Shown here piece after piece: positions 20,357-32,783 of a DNA stretch of 46,020 nt (the stretch's first letter is position 1; each line of letters starts with the position of its first letter). The notes below the pieces were generated by a model, which saw only the letters and a program-made list of their open reading frames with translations, did not search any database and was not told the origin of the DNA. The position numbers were made by a program, and so were the translations under genes. The DNA is from Cladosporium sp. IMV 00045 (taxonomy: Eukaryota; Ascomycota; Dothideomycetes; Cladosporiales; Cladosporiaceae): NCBI GenBank assembly GCA_001931905.2, contig MSJI02000250.1, forward strand, positions 1 to 46,020. Reading direction: 5' to 3'.

Positions 20357-21972
20357 ATGACAGACCGCAGGCCCAATGCTCTGCCAGACAAATCAGTCTC
20401 CGTCGAGGCAGACCGAGTACACGACCCCGAGCACTCGAGAGACTCTTCACCCTATGGCACAGTGTCCGAGACGAAGCCCAAGGTGCCTTGGTACGCCTAC
20501 ATTTGGGACTACGAGCCCGGTCGCTCCAAAGAAGAGACAGCCTTCGTACAGCGCCTCGATTTCTGCGTCCTCACCATCCTCGGCCTGGGATACTTCATCA
20601 AGAACTTGGACCAAACGAACATCTCCAACGCATACGTCTCCGGCATGAAAGAAGACCTGCAGATGAACAACAACGAACTGAACATGATAGACGTCGCTTG
20701 GACGTGCGGTTACGTCGTCGGACAGATTCCCAGCCAGATTGTTCTGACGAAGGTTCGCCCCAGCATTTGGATACCCTCCTGCGAGCTGCTGTGGACGGTG
20801 CTCACGTTCTGCCTTGCGGCCGTGTCCACATCGCAGCATGTTGTCGCCATTCGCTTCTTCGTTGGTCTGCTCGAATCGATCTTCTATCCGGCTGCGCATA
20901 TGATCCTGGGGTCGTGGTACAAGCCGTCTGAGCTTGCAAAGCGTGCTTGTATCTTCCACGCTTCCTCTGCCGCCGCGTCGATGTTTAGCGGATACCTCCA
21001 AGCAGGTGTGTACAATGGCATGAACGGCTTGCACGGCCTGCCCGGTTGGAAATGGCTGTTCATCATGGATGGTGTCATTGGCGTTCCGATTGCCATCGCT
21101 GGCATCTTTCTGATACCAGATTTGCCGGAGAACACGAGGGCTTTCTACCTTCGCAGCGATCAGGTTGAGCTGGCTAAAAAGCGTATGGATGATGTCGGCC
21201 GCGCGCCACGCTCAAAGCTTGGATGGTCTGCGTGGAAGCGCATTTTTGGTCGCTGGCATGTCTACCTCTTGACGATTCTTTATATCATCTTCATCAACGC
21301 TGTAAGTCCTCTTCGTCTACAAGACTCACCAACGATCACCGCTGACAGAAGATCGAACAGCAACCTTCCGGCAGCATCCAGCCCTTCACGCTATGGCTCA
21401 AGGACACCGGCAAGTACTCCATCGAGCTGATCAACATCATCCCAACCTCCCAAGCCGCCGTCCAGCTCGTTCTCACCGTCCTCTTCGCCATCTTCTCCGA
21501 CCACTGGCGTAACCGCCCCGCTCTCATGTCCGTCTCGACATTCTGGGGTTTCTTCACATCCCTCGTGCTCGCCATCTGGGCCATCCCAGACGGCCTGAAG
21601 TGGTTCGCATTCGAGATGTTCCGCGCTTACGTGCCGTACGGTCCCATTAGCATGGCGTGGGCGAAGTAAGTTCTTTCTCCCCTCTCACTGTCATCAACTC
21701 AAAGACCAAAGCTGACCCTCGCCACCCCCAACAGCGAAATCTGCAGCTCCGACGCCGAAGAGCGCGCCATCGTCCTCGGCATCATGAACGCTCTGGGCTA
21801 CGCCGTCAACGCCTGGCTGCCTTACCTCGTCTTCCCTGCTGTGGACGCTCCGAGGTTTCATAAAGGTTTCATCTTCTCGACAGTCATGTTTGTTGCGCAG
21901 GCGGCGATCACTTGGACTGTCTGGTATATGCATCGCAGAGAGTTGAGGCTGAAGGCTGTGGCGATTGCGTGA
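20357..21972 (+). CDS. MFS transporter, Dal5/Fen2-type anion:cation symporter
   Basis: Three exons (20357-21301, 21349-21665, 21735-21972; introns 47 and 69 nt, both canonical) give 499 residues with about twelve hydrophobic segments. The first membrane region has [19 protein letters not shown], typical of the anion:cation symporter family that includes the yeast Dal5, Fen2, Seo1 and Soa1 proteins. The C-terminal [17 protein letters not shown] and APRFHKGF segments are closest to the pantothenate/Liz1-like branch in my judgement. It is a plasma membrane importer of organic anions, but the substrate cannot be read from sequence. The divergent TauD-family dioxygenase suggests a sulfonate or similar acid, as in the yeast Jlp1/Soa1 functions, but this is inference. 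Confidence 0.92.
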
Positions 21973-22680
21973 GGGGGTTGTTGGTGGGTAGGGCCTGGAA
22001 AATCCCGCTTGGAAGGCCGTTGGCAGATGCGTTGCTGTTTTGCATAGTCATAGGTGCAAATTTGACGCGGTTGGCAGGTTGGCTTTTGGTCTCCAGCATG
22101 CTGCGTTTGCGCAAGCTGCTGGGAAACGAGGATAATGATATACACTTGCAGGCCCATCAAGCGGAAGGGTTAAGAGAAAATCAGGGTCTCTCCGAGCTGC
22201 GCTCTTTTCAAGTCCCTTCGTTCTGTGGCGTTGCTCCTTGGACCTTGTTTTGACAAGCCCAGAGGTGTGCCAGCAAGAGCTGAGCTAATGGCCTGGCAGA
22301 CTTCCCATCGCGAAGACTTTGAAAGGATCCAAAGTGAATTCGGCGGGAGACCTCGCTGGACGAACTCCCTTCGTGGTGAGAGCTTGAAGCGTGCGTTGGC
22401 GCCAGTTTTGCATTCCCCTTTATTGATGCCGCAGTGGCGATGTTGAACAACTAACACCGCTGGCCTGAATGACCCACTGCTGGCAGGCCGTGGTTCAGAC
22501 TTGTCGCTGCCGTGCCCGACAGATATGGCACCTGGGTTTTGGCAGAATCCTTGGTTAAGATTAAGGTATCCTTGTATCCGTCTCTTGCTAATCTCTCCAT
22601 CCAAAAATCTCCAAACAACCAGTATGATGTCCGTTTGTGGTTTTATCCATTGTAGCCTAGCTCTTACTTCCTTGCCTCCC
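21973..22680. other. Intergenic, no gene recognised
   Basis: Downstream of the transporter. A minus-strand frame (22170-22706) of 178 codons exists, but it shows no motif, so I do not call it. Confidence 0.45.
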
Positions 22681-23292
22681 TCAGTCAGAATCATGCTCTT
22701 CCTCATCTTGCAGTCTTGTTATATCGTCCTTGCTTTGCTCTTCCTGTGAATTGGTAACTCCTCGCGACAGGCTGGTAGTCCGGTGGCGACTCTTGTTTGG
22801 TTTGTGGTGGCGAATCAGGGCAGAGGCATGCGGCACGACGGAGTGATGCGGACGGCGATAGGGTTCTGGCGGCGGATGAGCATGTATAGTCGCGTTATGC
22901 TTTATTCTGGTAGGAATATCGTTAGTCAAAGTACTTGAAGGGCGAGAAGATCTGATGGCTTCAGCATGCTTGTGGCAACGCCGTGCAAGGATGTGGTCCA
23001 CAAAATGAGTTGCTTGTTCGCCATGTCGACAGCTATTTCTTTCCACCGCTCTTGTTGGGAGGTTCTGATGCGGCGAGCGTAATGTTGGTGCGCATTCTGA
23101 ATCGTCAGTGTTCGTGGCGCGGTCGCCTGCTGCTTGGAGAAGATGTCAGGTCCTTCGAGCCCTGCTTGTCTGCCGTTGAATGATTTGTCGCGTCTTCTTG
23201 TAGATATGTTCGTGTCTGCTCACCTTGATCTGTACTATTCCAGTCTTGTGCCGTCTCTGTAAAAGCTGTTGCGGCTGCTGCTGCTGTGCCAT
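22681..23292 (-). CDS. Possible small spliced gene, frame uncertain
   Basis: A minus-strand ATG at 23292 opens a Gln-rich start (MAQQQQPQQLLQRR) that meets a good donor (AAG/GTGAGC at 23223). A good acceptor with a CTGAC branch site ends at 23097, giving a 127-nt intron. Spliced in this phase, the product ends at 22926 (79 residues). The other phase after the same acceptor is open for over 400 nt down to 22681 and ends in an acidic tail (LQDEEEHDSD), but I can find no start in the matching upstream frame. Both readings have protein-like composition, and neither matches a family I know. I report the locus because the splice signals are good, not because I know the product. Confidence 0.3.
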
Positions 23293-24545
23293 GTGAGGAC
23301 GCCGGTCTGTCGTGCTGTGGTCATACCTTTGGGGCCAACCCCTGACCACAGGAGGTGAGGAGGACCCGTGAAGTGCGCTTTCATTGTGATGTAGATACCT
23401 TATCCTTTGACCGTGGGAGCATACTCGAGCGATCACGATCGTTGTAGCTAATCAGTGAGCACGGCGGATTCGCAAGAGCGCAGCCCGGCGGTGCCCAGCC
23501 TCACGGCTGTAACGTAAGTGAAGTAGATATTGGTACGACAAGATGATCATACACGATGATACAGCCTATCTCATCTTTCTCGGATCAATAAAAAGCTGTT
23601 CAGAGATATCTTTGCGCTATCTGGCATGCCGTTCGTCGCGAGACCCTTCGGCACGACTTGCTTCACAGCGCCGCCGCGCATACCACCACAATCCGCGACA
23701 TGCAGCGCGATATCATGCAGATGTCCACGGAGAAGATAGTCTAAATAGCAGGATCTACTGCTTCATACTAAGCACCGTCAATCAAGTGATCGCACAGTCG
23801 ACGGTGGGATGTCGCCTGTTGTGTTGCTCTAGACACGCTGCTCTGCGCCTAAGTCCTTCGACGCGGCCTCCACCAACTTCACTTCGCCACAGCTGTACAC
23901 AAACAACATATCACCGGACACCACAGCTCAGAGATACAGTCACGTATGGAACAACAGTCTTCTACAGTAGTACATACAACCACACATCTACAAGTAAACG
24001 ATACAAACATCAAATAAACAACGTGCATGCTTCTCCTCCAGCACCCGGTCGCAAGACCAAGTCTCTGATGAAAAAAAGGGGTGATGCCGAAGCATCGACG
24101 ACGAGGTCACCAGATGGTAGAAATCAAAAATTGTGCCTGGGTACCAGTAGGTCCCTGTCAGACCCTCGCCCACGGTGTGCAATGCAAGGAGGATCTGTTC
24201 ACGTCGAAACCCATTCGTGAGCGGGCACGACACAGACTATCACAGAGCGGGCCCGGTGATGGTTTGGAGAAAGAAGAGAAAGAAGTTTGAAAATTTGGGG
24301 CGTCGACCAGTTACTTATACTCAAGGGGGGACTGCCAACTAGTCCGGGTACGGGACGTTCCACTCTCACGTGACGGCACGGGTGTTTGGGATCGTATCAT
24401 TGATTCGAAGGGCTTCGGGAAGGCCAGGCAGAGTGGCTGGGCTGCCTGAGTAACTCGTGAAGAGCAGCAGGTCGCTTGGTGGCTGGTATAAGCTGACTAA
24501 CTTACTTCGATGGCTCTCTTGTCAAGCCAGCGGTTGTTTGAAGCG
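23293..24545. other. Intergenic, weak frames only
   Basis: A plus-strand frame of 225 codons (23543-24220) and a 69-codon frame (24081-24290) exist in different phases and have no recognisable motif. A CA-rich stretch at 23.88-24.03 kb looks like a transcript leader, but I cannot assemble a gene after it. Confidence 0.35.
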
Positions 24546-24546
24546 T

Positions 24547-24730
24547 ACATGACTTTGATATCGAAGTATCTACATCTATTGACAACGTTGGTGTACCATT
24601 TGACCAAGTTCCAAAGCCCGCAGTCAGATACCTGCTCGAAGAAGCCTTTCAAAGCTTCACGTTGTTCCAAAAGCTGCTCAAGATCAAATCAGTTGATCGA
24701 ACGACCGACTGGAGCGTGGAGCTACTCTGA
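24547..24730 (+). pseudogene. Possible gene relic without a start codon
   Basis: A plus-strand frame of about 57 codons between stop codons, ending in CTCTGA at about 24730, has protein-like composition (for example PFDQVPKPAVRYLLEEAFQS and TTDWSVELL). It lacks an ATG and any credible upstream exon. It could be a decayed exon or chance. No family is recognised. Confidence 0.22.
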
Positions 24731-27700
24731 TGCTCCCCCATTGCTGCCGACTATACCAAACAGTGAAGTCACTCATGAGCTGTCTGAACGTCATTGAGCA
24801 GTTGCGAATGGCCCAGAGAAGTAACACAGAAACCAGCCCAAAAGAGAAGCTCCCTTCTCGTCAGTTACCTTGCTGATATGTCGCCACCCAAACCGCGTTC
24901 CAAATTGCTGCAGCACCTTCTGCTCGAGTCAGTTGATTCGCGAGCAGTTTGAAGTACAGCAGCGTCCGGCTACTGAGCAAGGTTCGATAGTAGCTCAAGC
25001 AGCTTCGCTTTGCTGATGACTTCACCTAGGATCAATGCTCAGCCACTCGCGATCAGTTTCAAAGAGCCTTTGAACCACGAGTAGTTTCTTGAAACAACAT
25101 GCGCATTCAGCATGCAATGCCCTTGGCCGCGCTTTGGTAAAATTCAACATTTCGAAAAGAGCTGCCTCCTCTGCAACTTTAGAATAACGACGTTCATCCT
25201 CACACGAAGCGCAAGACCGCCCCTGGGCAGGATGCATAAGCTACGAAACTCGTGCTACTGCGTTTTCAAAACATCAACGCGTACCTCTTGCATCGAAGCG
25301 ATTGGAATTGGGAGATTGACAAGGGCCGCGATCTCCTTCAATACTGTAATGCAAAGCGTACAATTGGACAGACGCAAGAGGGCAAATTCTCTGTAAACTT
25401 CATGCTCTGACAGATTCTTCATCACTCTCCACCCAGTTCACATTCATCCTTCCGCGTTTTTCGCGTTCATTCTTCAACGAGATCGATTTGGAAGGCATCA
25501 TCACTCTTGAGTCTCCATACACCTAACTAAATGACGCGTGCCAATGGCTCTTGTTGTCTGCCAGTCTTTACAAGTGAGCTGAACCTCGTCGTTTTGTGGG
25601 CAACTGACCGAAGCAACCATGTTGTTTCGAAATCCCTTGAGAATTCCCCCCTATAAAGGCGATTAGGACGCACATGGCTAAATCTATGCGTTGCGCATGC
25701 ACAAAACGCGGTGGAGAAGAAGATTGATGCTTGGACTTGTTCATTTTCGAGGCAATTAAATGGCGACTCAGAATCCTTGTTCGACGTCGCTGGTTAGCAC
25801 TCACCACTGTTGCTGCCAGCATATCCTAAGAATCGTAGTATAGCAACTGAGTCGGTATTTCTACGAACAAGTGCGCGCCTCAATAGAGCCAATGCAATTT
25901 GCTGATCCGTATGCCTGAGTCGTGAAGTCTGCGCAGGCTAACGGTCGATGATTGTCCAACCAACGCATTCCATGCTTCACTGCTTCAACGCAATACCGTT
26001 TCCCTTTCTTGCTCCAATGACTATTCCAAAATCGCGGTACACTTTTGTTCAATCACCAATGTGACCTTGTCAAACTGCTCGCAGCTATACAGCGCTCATG
26101 ATCGAGTACGCTGTCATCGCCTCGGTGACTTGGAGAGTTTGCAGCTTTCGATCACTCGAGGGGCGTGAGTATCCGGCTGTACAAAGAGCCGCACCTAGCA
26201 TGTCTTACATGAATGTTTCCTGCTCTTCCTCGTCGTTTCATAGTTAAGTCTCACCGCGTCTTCGCAGGCGACCGAGCGCGCCGATGTTCGTATTGGCATA
26301 GTTTCGTGCAGTAGTGCTGGTCGTAAGATGTCGGCGAAGTGATCTCCCTGCTCTATCGGTGTCAGACTTGAAAAAGTGGGTCGCGGCTTTCTTGAAGTGA
26401 GCATCGTCTAGAACGTAGGTATGTTGGAGGTTTTTGCAATGTGGTCGAATGATGCGGCGACTCTCAATAGGTGTGTGTAAGCAAACGCGAAGGAGATCAC
26501 CCCCAATGCGTGCATCAAAAATTGACTTTCACCAGATGGGTAGGGTAAGCTGCTCTCGGGTCGCTGTTGTGAGATGTTACAGTGGATACCACACTGTAGG
26601 CGAAAGTATCAGTGAATAATTGTTGTACAGGGGAGAATGCGCCAGTCACTGTTTGCTTTGTCCATTTTTTGAAACTTCTTTGATGCCCTGTCTTGCTTCC
26701 TTTTGTTTTGGCCAGTATTGGCGTGAAAACAGTGGACGGTGGGTAAGAGTGGATGCCAATCTCCTTACTATGAAAGATTTATGCGAGCTCCCATGGTGTT
26801 TATGCTGGAGAACAGTTGCTCATTCATTGGATTTGTTCCAATAAGGTACCAATACGTGATGTTGGCAGGCTGGTGGAGATTGACATGTAGATAAAGTAGA
26901 TACTTGAGAGTGGTGAGGATGTTTTAGACCTTCACAGTTGCAGTATGATAGTTGACGATGCTAATGTGCCACTGTACACAGACCTGGAAGTTCTACTATA
27001 TAATGTGCTTTTGCAAATGCCGTTTGTCCCTCGTGGACACCACCTAGGTACGTATGTTTCCTTAGTCTAGTGGTAAAGCGTGGCAGCGCTTTCAATCATT
27101 ATCCCGAAAGGGGGGCCCATCGGGCCTACATATCTTTTTTTGCATTTTTGCTGCTCCTCATCCACGTATCGCCTCGGGCTGTCTTTTATGCGCTTCTTGT
27201 GTGTTCACTGCAGATATTCAACGAATTAAAATGCACATTGTTCATAGTTGTGTTCGAACTCGTTGTGTGTTGCCTGGACACCGACGAGTGTGCTCGAACG
27301 TGGCGTCGAGGCGTCGCTCTGCCGTACTGGGGAGCTGGCGTGAACACCCTCACTACATTCCGTGCCTCTGTGGCACCTTCGAACGCACCCTCCATCATCG
27401 TACGAGAAGCTACATTCTCTTACACACTTAGCATGCTCTCACAACCACGCAGCAGGCGAAGAAGCACCGAAGATGGCATTCGCCACGCCTCGAAGACCAA
27501 AAGTTGGCGCAACCCTTGCCACAGCCTCGAGTGCCGCCAGATCAGTCTTGAGTCTTTGACACCTAGTCACTGCTGACTTATCTCGAACACAAGCGCAAGA
27601 TAGCAAAGACTAATAGTTCAGTTACTTTACTGGCTTGAGTCTCAAGGCGATGAGTCTTCGATAACAAAAGCTCACTCACATCTAGGCGAACCCCAAATTG

Positions 27701-29733
27701 CGGACGATAGACTTCTCGCGCCAAAAGCCTGAACAAGCGCTTACAAAGGGACAGGTACGATTGTATGTCAGTCTTCGTTGGCTTCAATGGTCAGACAGAG
27801 TGTTCCGAGGCTCACGATACAACAGCATCGCCCATCTTTGCTTTCCCAGCCACCAGGATTTTGCCCTCCCACATGGCACGCATTCTCAGAAACGCAATTT
27901 TCGCTGAGTCCGAAAGACTCTGAGCCATGCATTTGCTCATGGAATCAATGTATCATGCGACTTTCGATCGAGGCAACGATTTCGACTCATGGTGAAGCAG
28001 ATTGGCAGAGCAACGATCGTGAACTTCTATTGCCACAGACACCCTTCACTGCGCCTCAGGAAGCCCAAATACCTCACTCCACACTGCAAACCACCTTTTC
28101 CATACCCGTCGACGCGTCTTGCAAATCGAATTCTTACGCGCGCTGAACCTCGTCACGAAATGATCCGAAGCTTCAAGGTCGAGTCGCCTACGGGCAGACA
28201 TGGACACTGCGAAATAGCTAGGTATACACAATCAGGTTACCCGCGTAAGAGATGGAATATAACACAGTGGCATCAGAGTGCGGGTCATGCAATAAGCAAG
28301 AGCGAGGAACAAGGTAGCGAACACCACCGGTTTCGATATGAAGGCACTTGTCTATGAAAGAGCTGGGAGAACACAGGCACAACAACATAGAGGAGGGGGA
28401 CACAGCTTGAACGCGTGGGAATCTACTAACTAACACTTCAAGAGCATGGAAAAAACAGTCAAGGAAGGCACATCGCGAAAGGAGTTCGGCTTACGTCGCA
28501 AGAGGTGATGTTTGACGAAAGAGCTAGCAGTACCGAATCAGGACAACTTCATTGCGCATACCTTTTGCAAAGAGCTAAGGAATAACGGTACAAGAGCTTT
28601 GAATAGGTTGTAGGGACACCCTGGAAGAGACAGTCCCGGAGGGCGAGTTATAAAAGGACAACGAAATACTGCAAGCAATGCAAAGGCGTCGACACACGCT
28701 AGATGATCAAGAAGTCTGCTTCTGAAAGACTTGCGGTCCCTCAATAAAAGAGCTACCTACAACAACCCCTGAGTGCAAACAAGAGGTGGATTCAATGCGA
28801 AGATAGAGAGTTTTGGGCACGGTCAAAAAGCATGGGCGCATCTTCGACATACCACAATATGCAGGGAGCCATGTTGGATCATAATATGGTCTGCTATCTC
28901 CTGCAAATAGCTCTTTCGGGACCTGAGGCAGCAGACTGAGAGATTCCAACATCACGCAAGGTATCTTACTCTGCGATTATCATCATGTTAACCAGTGCCA
29001 AGGATGCCACTGCTTCCTGGATTTGCACAGAGTCGTTGCTATGATACTCCCGGCTAATACGGTGCAGCTGGATTCTCGCTTGCTCAGGATGTTAATATGC
29101 CCCTGATCATCCTCTGAGACCAACAACACAGCTTCAGGCTATTGCGACAGTATGTGAAGACAAGACCGCCGGCTTCGCAATTACAGCGACCCAGAGAAGC
29201 TCGGCGAAGCTTGCTGCTTGTGCTTCGAGAAGAAATTTCTGAAACAGAAATCGACTTGACTCGATATTGATCTTGACACACACGCCACAGCGTATCGTGT
29301 CTGCCTTGCATGTCCTTCGTGCGATTTCCGTATCGCCTTTTGCGTGTGAGCGTCTTTGACCGGATGTCATGATCCTCCAATTTCTGGCAACGGCTTTCAA
29401 GCTGGTACACCCTACACAAGGTCTTGCTCAAAGATCCAAGGTACAGACATTCATCAGGTCTTTTCCAACTTGCAAGGCTATTTTTCGCATGGTTTGCAGT
29501 GAGTTCACTCACTGCTGGCTCCATGATGAAGAGATGCGGTATGGGCTAAGCATTTCGGGCCGAAAGGCAAAGATGGTCCACTTAGCGCATCCTTCGCGTC
29601 TTTGTCACGACGTCAGATGCCAACAGAGTCTTTTCGGCGGCAAGACTACAAAGTAAGCGATGTGTGCCAGTGATCTTGCTTTCGGGCAATCTGAAGCCGC
29701 ATACAAATTTAGGGATGAGGCTCCTTATCTACC
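24731..29733. other. 5-kb gene-poor region
   Basis: No reading frame here has a recognisable motif. The longest frames (27070-27576 plus, 29084-29524 minus) overlap others and lack domain signals. A tRNA box-A-like sequence at about 27.06 kb has no partner T arm. No tandem arrays, LTRs or terminal inverted repeats were found by eye. It may hold regulatory sequence, decayed elements or noncoding transcripts. Confidence 0.45.
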
Positions 29734-31623
29734 ATGACGCTATCCCTTGCCGACTTCCCCGAAGACATTCTGCACATCGTCTGCGAATATCTTGACGTTT
29801 CGTCTCTCAAGTCCGCCAGCCAAGCCCATCGTTCACTATCTCAGGTCTATCAACGCCACTGCTATCGAATCTTGACACTGGACGTCTACTCGGAGCATCT
29901 GTGGGAGAAATTCGAGCTCATCGAGCGATGGGACAGCAAGGATCGCCTAAAACATGTTCAACATGTATTCATTAACGACTCTGGAGAGCGTAGCCGTGAT
30001 GGGAAAGCGCTGCTTCAGCTTGTACTCAGCCAAACTCTACCAAAGATGACCGGATTACGAAGTGTGAAATGGAACTTTTCCGGACGATTTGCCCCCCTAG
30101 AACAAGACTTTCGGTTCCCGGAGCTGCCTGCCAGGGTAAGGCTTGAAGTGGAAGCTGCGCAAAGTACAGCAGCAGAGCCATCTGTGCCGGTAATGACACA
30201 GATACTGTCCGGGCTTCAGCATCATGTGAATCTCCATTCTCTTGAAGTCGCTTTCGATGCTGCAGCACCTCAGCTTCATGAGCTATTCAAAACGACGTTG
30301 TTGACCTGTAACCAGCTGCGCGTGGTGAAGGTTCGCGCCCAAAGCGGGGGATCTTTGATACCGAATGCTGGCCGGTATGACCCAAACTACTCCGGACATC
30401 GCTGGAGCCCGGAGGATTTGGTCAATTTCCCTGCCTTGGAAGAGTTAGACTTTGACTACGATGTGATCGCAGATGACGTTCTCGAGGACTGGGCTATATA
30501 CGGTAGCTGGCAGCCCCTCCATACGTTGGTGTTACGCGATTCGCGAATGTTGCAATACTTAGCCGGGAAAACTCCAAATTTGCAAACCCTGCGCGTGGGT
30601 GGCTTATCATGGCTTGAGATGTTCTTGGGACAGAGCACCAGCGTGAGCTCTTTAATCATCACGGGCATGCACAGCAATCGTGGTGGGGCAAATGCGTCTG
30701 CCGATTTTCGTGCAATCCTTGCTTTACCATTCGCCGCACGTTTGAAGACACTGGAGCTGCGGCTGCTTCAAGAGCAGCCTATGTACCAGACCTTGCACAA
30801 CGAATCGATCCACGTCAAGACGCTTGCAGCTGCGTGTCCTCAGCTCAGACAGCTGGTCGTGAGCATCGAGCCAGACCAGTACCGGAGTACAGATGGTGTG
30901 TTCCATTGGCAACAGGACTGCGCGCAAGTTGTTGCAAATTTGCCAAATCTGCGTCGCTTCGCAGTGATTCTCCCGCATGTCATAAGCCAGGAAGAAACTT
31001 CAGGTACTTCTGAGTTCGTCACCTTCTCCACGGCTGAGAACTTGTGGAAGATTATATGCTGCGAGGGTAGACGTCTAGAGCATGTATCTGTCATCACGTC
31101 TCTGGAACATGAAGGCACACTGTACGCTCCTGGGGTTGAAGCTCGTTCATTTGCCAACACCAGATCCTTGACCTTCGTAGTTGTGCCGGCTGAGAAAGAT
31201 TGGGACGCGAGCAATAGCGAGTACAGCATTGACTGTCTCGAGCTAGCACAAGCAGAGGCGTCTCTTGCACGCGGCGATCTTCGTGACATTTGCAACACAG
31301 GTCGATACGTTGATGCTCGCAAGCGGGTCGATGATTTGGCATCTCTTGCTGATCGCGGGTATGTTGTATTCAAGAGGCCTCTACGCGCAATGCCGGATCA
31401 TCTTACTGCGGCGGAGGAAGAGGACTCTCGAAACGCTCACACGCGCCGTCAACGAGCGAAGAGGAGAATCAACAGCGCGATTGATATCTTCTTCGATAAC
31501 TTTAAACCGTACAACGTGGAGACGAATACGCAGTCGCGTCCGCAAGAGATGTCATCTTCACTGGATCCTCTTGCTGCTCGAAGGCACTTGACACAGTCGT
31601 TTCTCAAGCGGTGGAGTCGGTAA
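29734..31623 (+). CDS. F-box protein with LRR-like region
   Basis: A single exon encodes 629 residues. An F-box lies at residues 3-48 (LSLADFPEDILHIVCEYLDV, then SLKSASQAHRSLSQVY). The middle has repeated leucine-rich strand patterns such as LHSLEVAF, LQTLRVGGL, LKTLELRLL and LRQLVVSI, the arrangement of LRR-type F-box proteins. The C-terminus is basic (RRQRAKRRIN) and probably partly disordered. The start ATG follows a TATA-poor leader, with the F-box immediately after, as expected. The inferred role is substrate recruitment to an SCF ubiquitin ligase. No sister copy of this exact type is nearby. Confidence 0.85.
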   Translation: MTLSLADFPEDILHIVCEYLDVSSLKSASQAHRSLSQVYQRHCYRILTLDVYSEHLWEKFELIERWDSKDRLKHVQHVFINDSGERSRDGKALLQLVLSQTLPKMTGLRSVKWNFSGRFAPLEQDFRFPELPARVRLEVEAAQSTAAEPSVPVMTQILSGLQHHVNLHSLEVAFDAAAPQLHELFKTTLLTCNQLRVVKVRAQSGGSLIPNAGRYDPNYSGHRWSPEDLVNFPALEELDFDYDVIADDVLEDWAIYGSWQPLHTLVLRDSRMLQYLAGKTPNLQTLRVGGLSWLEMFLGQSTSVSSLIITGMHSNRGGANASADFRAILALPFAARLKTLELRLLQEQPMYQTLHNESIHVKTLAAACPQLRQLVVSIEPDQYRSTDGVFHWQQDCAQVVANLPNLRRFAVILPHVISQEETSGTSEFVTFSTAENLWKIICCEGRRLEHVSVITSLEHEGTLYAPGVEARSFANTRSLTFVVVPAEKDWDASNSEYSIDCLELAQAEASLARGDLRDICNTGRYVDARKRVDDLASLADRGYVVFKRPLRAMPDHLTAAEEEDSRNAHTRRQRAKRRINSAIDIFFDNFKPYNVETNTQSRPQEMSSSLDPLAARRHLTQSFLKRWSR

Positions 31624-32783
31624 TTATCGCGGCTCGGTTCGCCATTACATTGATCTGAGATCAGTTTCAGGTTATTGTTCACATTCGCGTGTCTCTGGTC
31701 AATGGAACCAACTTTATCGACGTGACAATTCAACTCGCACTCATGTGAGCATTTCAATATTTACTGCCGTGGCAACTCATAGCCGTGGTTTGAATCAAAC
31801 CTTTACTGCTACGTTAGCTACTTCTTCTGATCTGATGCTGCTGCTGATGTCTCCTTCTTACCCTGTTGACACTCGAAGTAAACTGATCACCGCTTCCATC
31901 GCCACTGGTAACTTATGCGTTGACGGCCTTCACCAATCCCGCCTTATGGAGGTTTTGAGAACTATTGGAATTGAAGGGACTGGTCGTCTTGGTGAGACTT
32001 GCAATAGTAGTGACTGCGTGACTTGAAAGCCAGTGATTGAATTTTTTCTCCCGAGGTAGGATACAGCATCGAAGGCTCTGAGAAGCGACGTTCATAATGT
32101 ATAGCGATGGTAATGTTCCGTCCTAGCAATGCCTAAATACATTGCCGTACTTCATGGAGACATTACGCAGTGTGCTTTTCAAGAGATCCAGACAATGTAC
32201 ATTGGCTTTTCGATCTTGCCTCCAGCTTTTACCCCTCCGTTTAAAAGGAAGACGGAAGAATCAATTTCGCTGATTTCAGGGTCATCACAGGCTCACAAAT
32301 CGAAAACGTGGACGCGACGACGGTTGTACGATCGATCGATTGATATCGGTATCGGGGAAGGAATGCGCCAGGATTTCTCTTGACCGGTTCTTGATGTTGT
32401 ATGATACCTTGCATTGTTCTCGTTCATCCTTCTAGAGTGTTCTGATTCTCTATTTCCAGCAAGTGAAAGCTTCCAATGCGGAGTCATCGACTACACAGCG
32501 AACGAACACGCAAGTGATTGACCAATGCCAGTGCTGCACTAGCAGGCGCAGTCAAATCGTTCATCTAATTGGTTAAATCGAAGTGCATTCACTTACAAGC
32601 TGTCACATGTCGACCTGACTTTTAAGCTACATCCCACAATCGAATTCTCTACTTGACTTGATCCACCAACAACACATCTCCCTGGTCAGTCGTCACTTTC
32701 CTCCAGACATCAACAAAGATACCACCGCCAGCATCAACAGCATCATCCGCCGACACCACCAACAACCACACTGCGTCACGATC
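31624..32783. other. Intergenic, no gene recognised
   Basis: Only frames below 100 codons without motifs. The last 140 nt are a CA/CT-rich leader in front of the next gene. Confidence 0.5.

Noticed and set aside
7315..22000. A secondary-metabolite cluster around the Zn2Cys6 regulator, dioxygenase and transporter
   Set aside because: No polyketide synthase, nonribosomal peptide synthetase, terpene cyclase or P450 is present, and F-box and tRNA genes lie in between.
23543..24220. Plus-strand frame of 225 codons
   Set aside because: Rich in His, Ser and Arg from CA-rich DNA, no motif, and overlapped by another frame; likely chance.
27056..27125. tRNA-like sequence with box A (TAGTCTAGTGG) and a possible TTC anticodon
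   Set aside because: No T arm or box B follows within 100 bases and the acceptor ends do not pair, so at most it is a 5' fragment.
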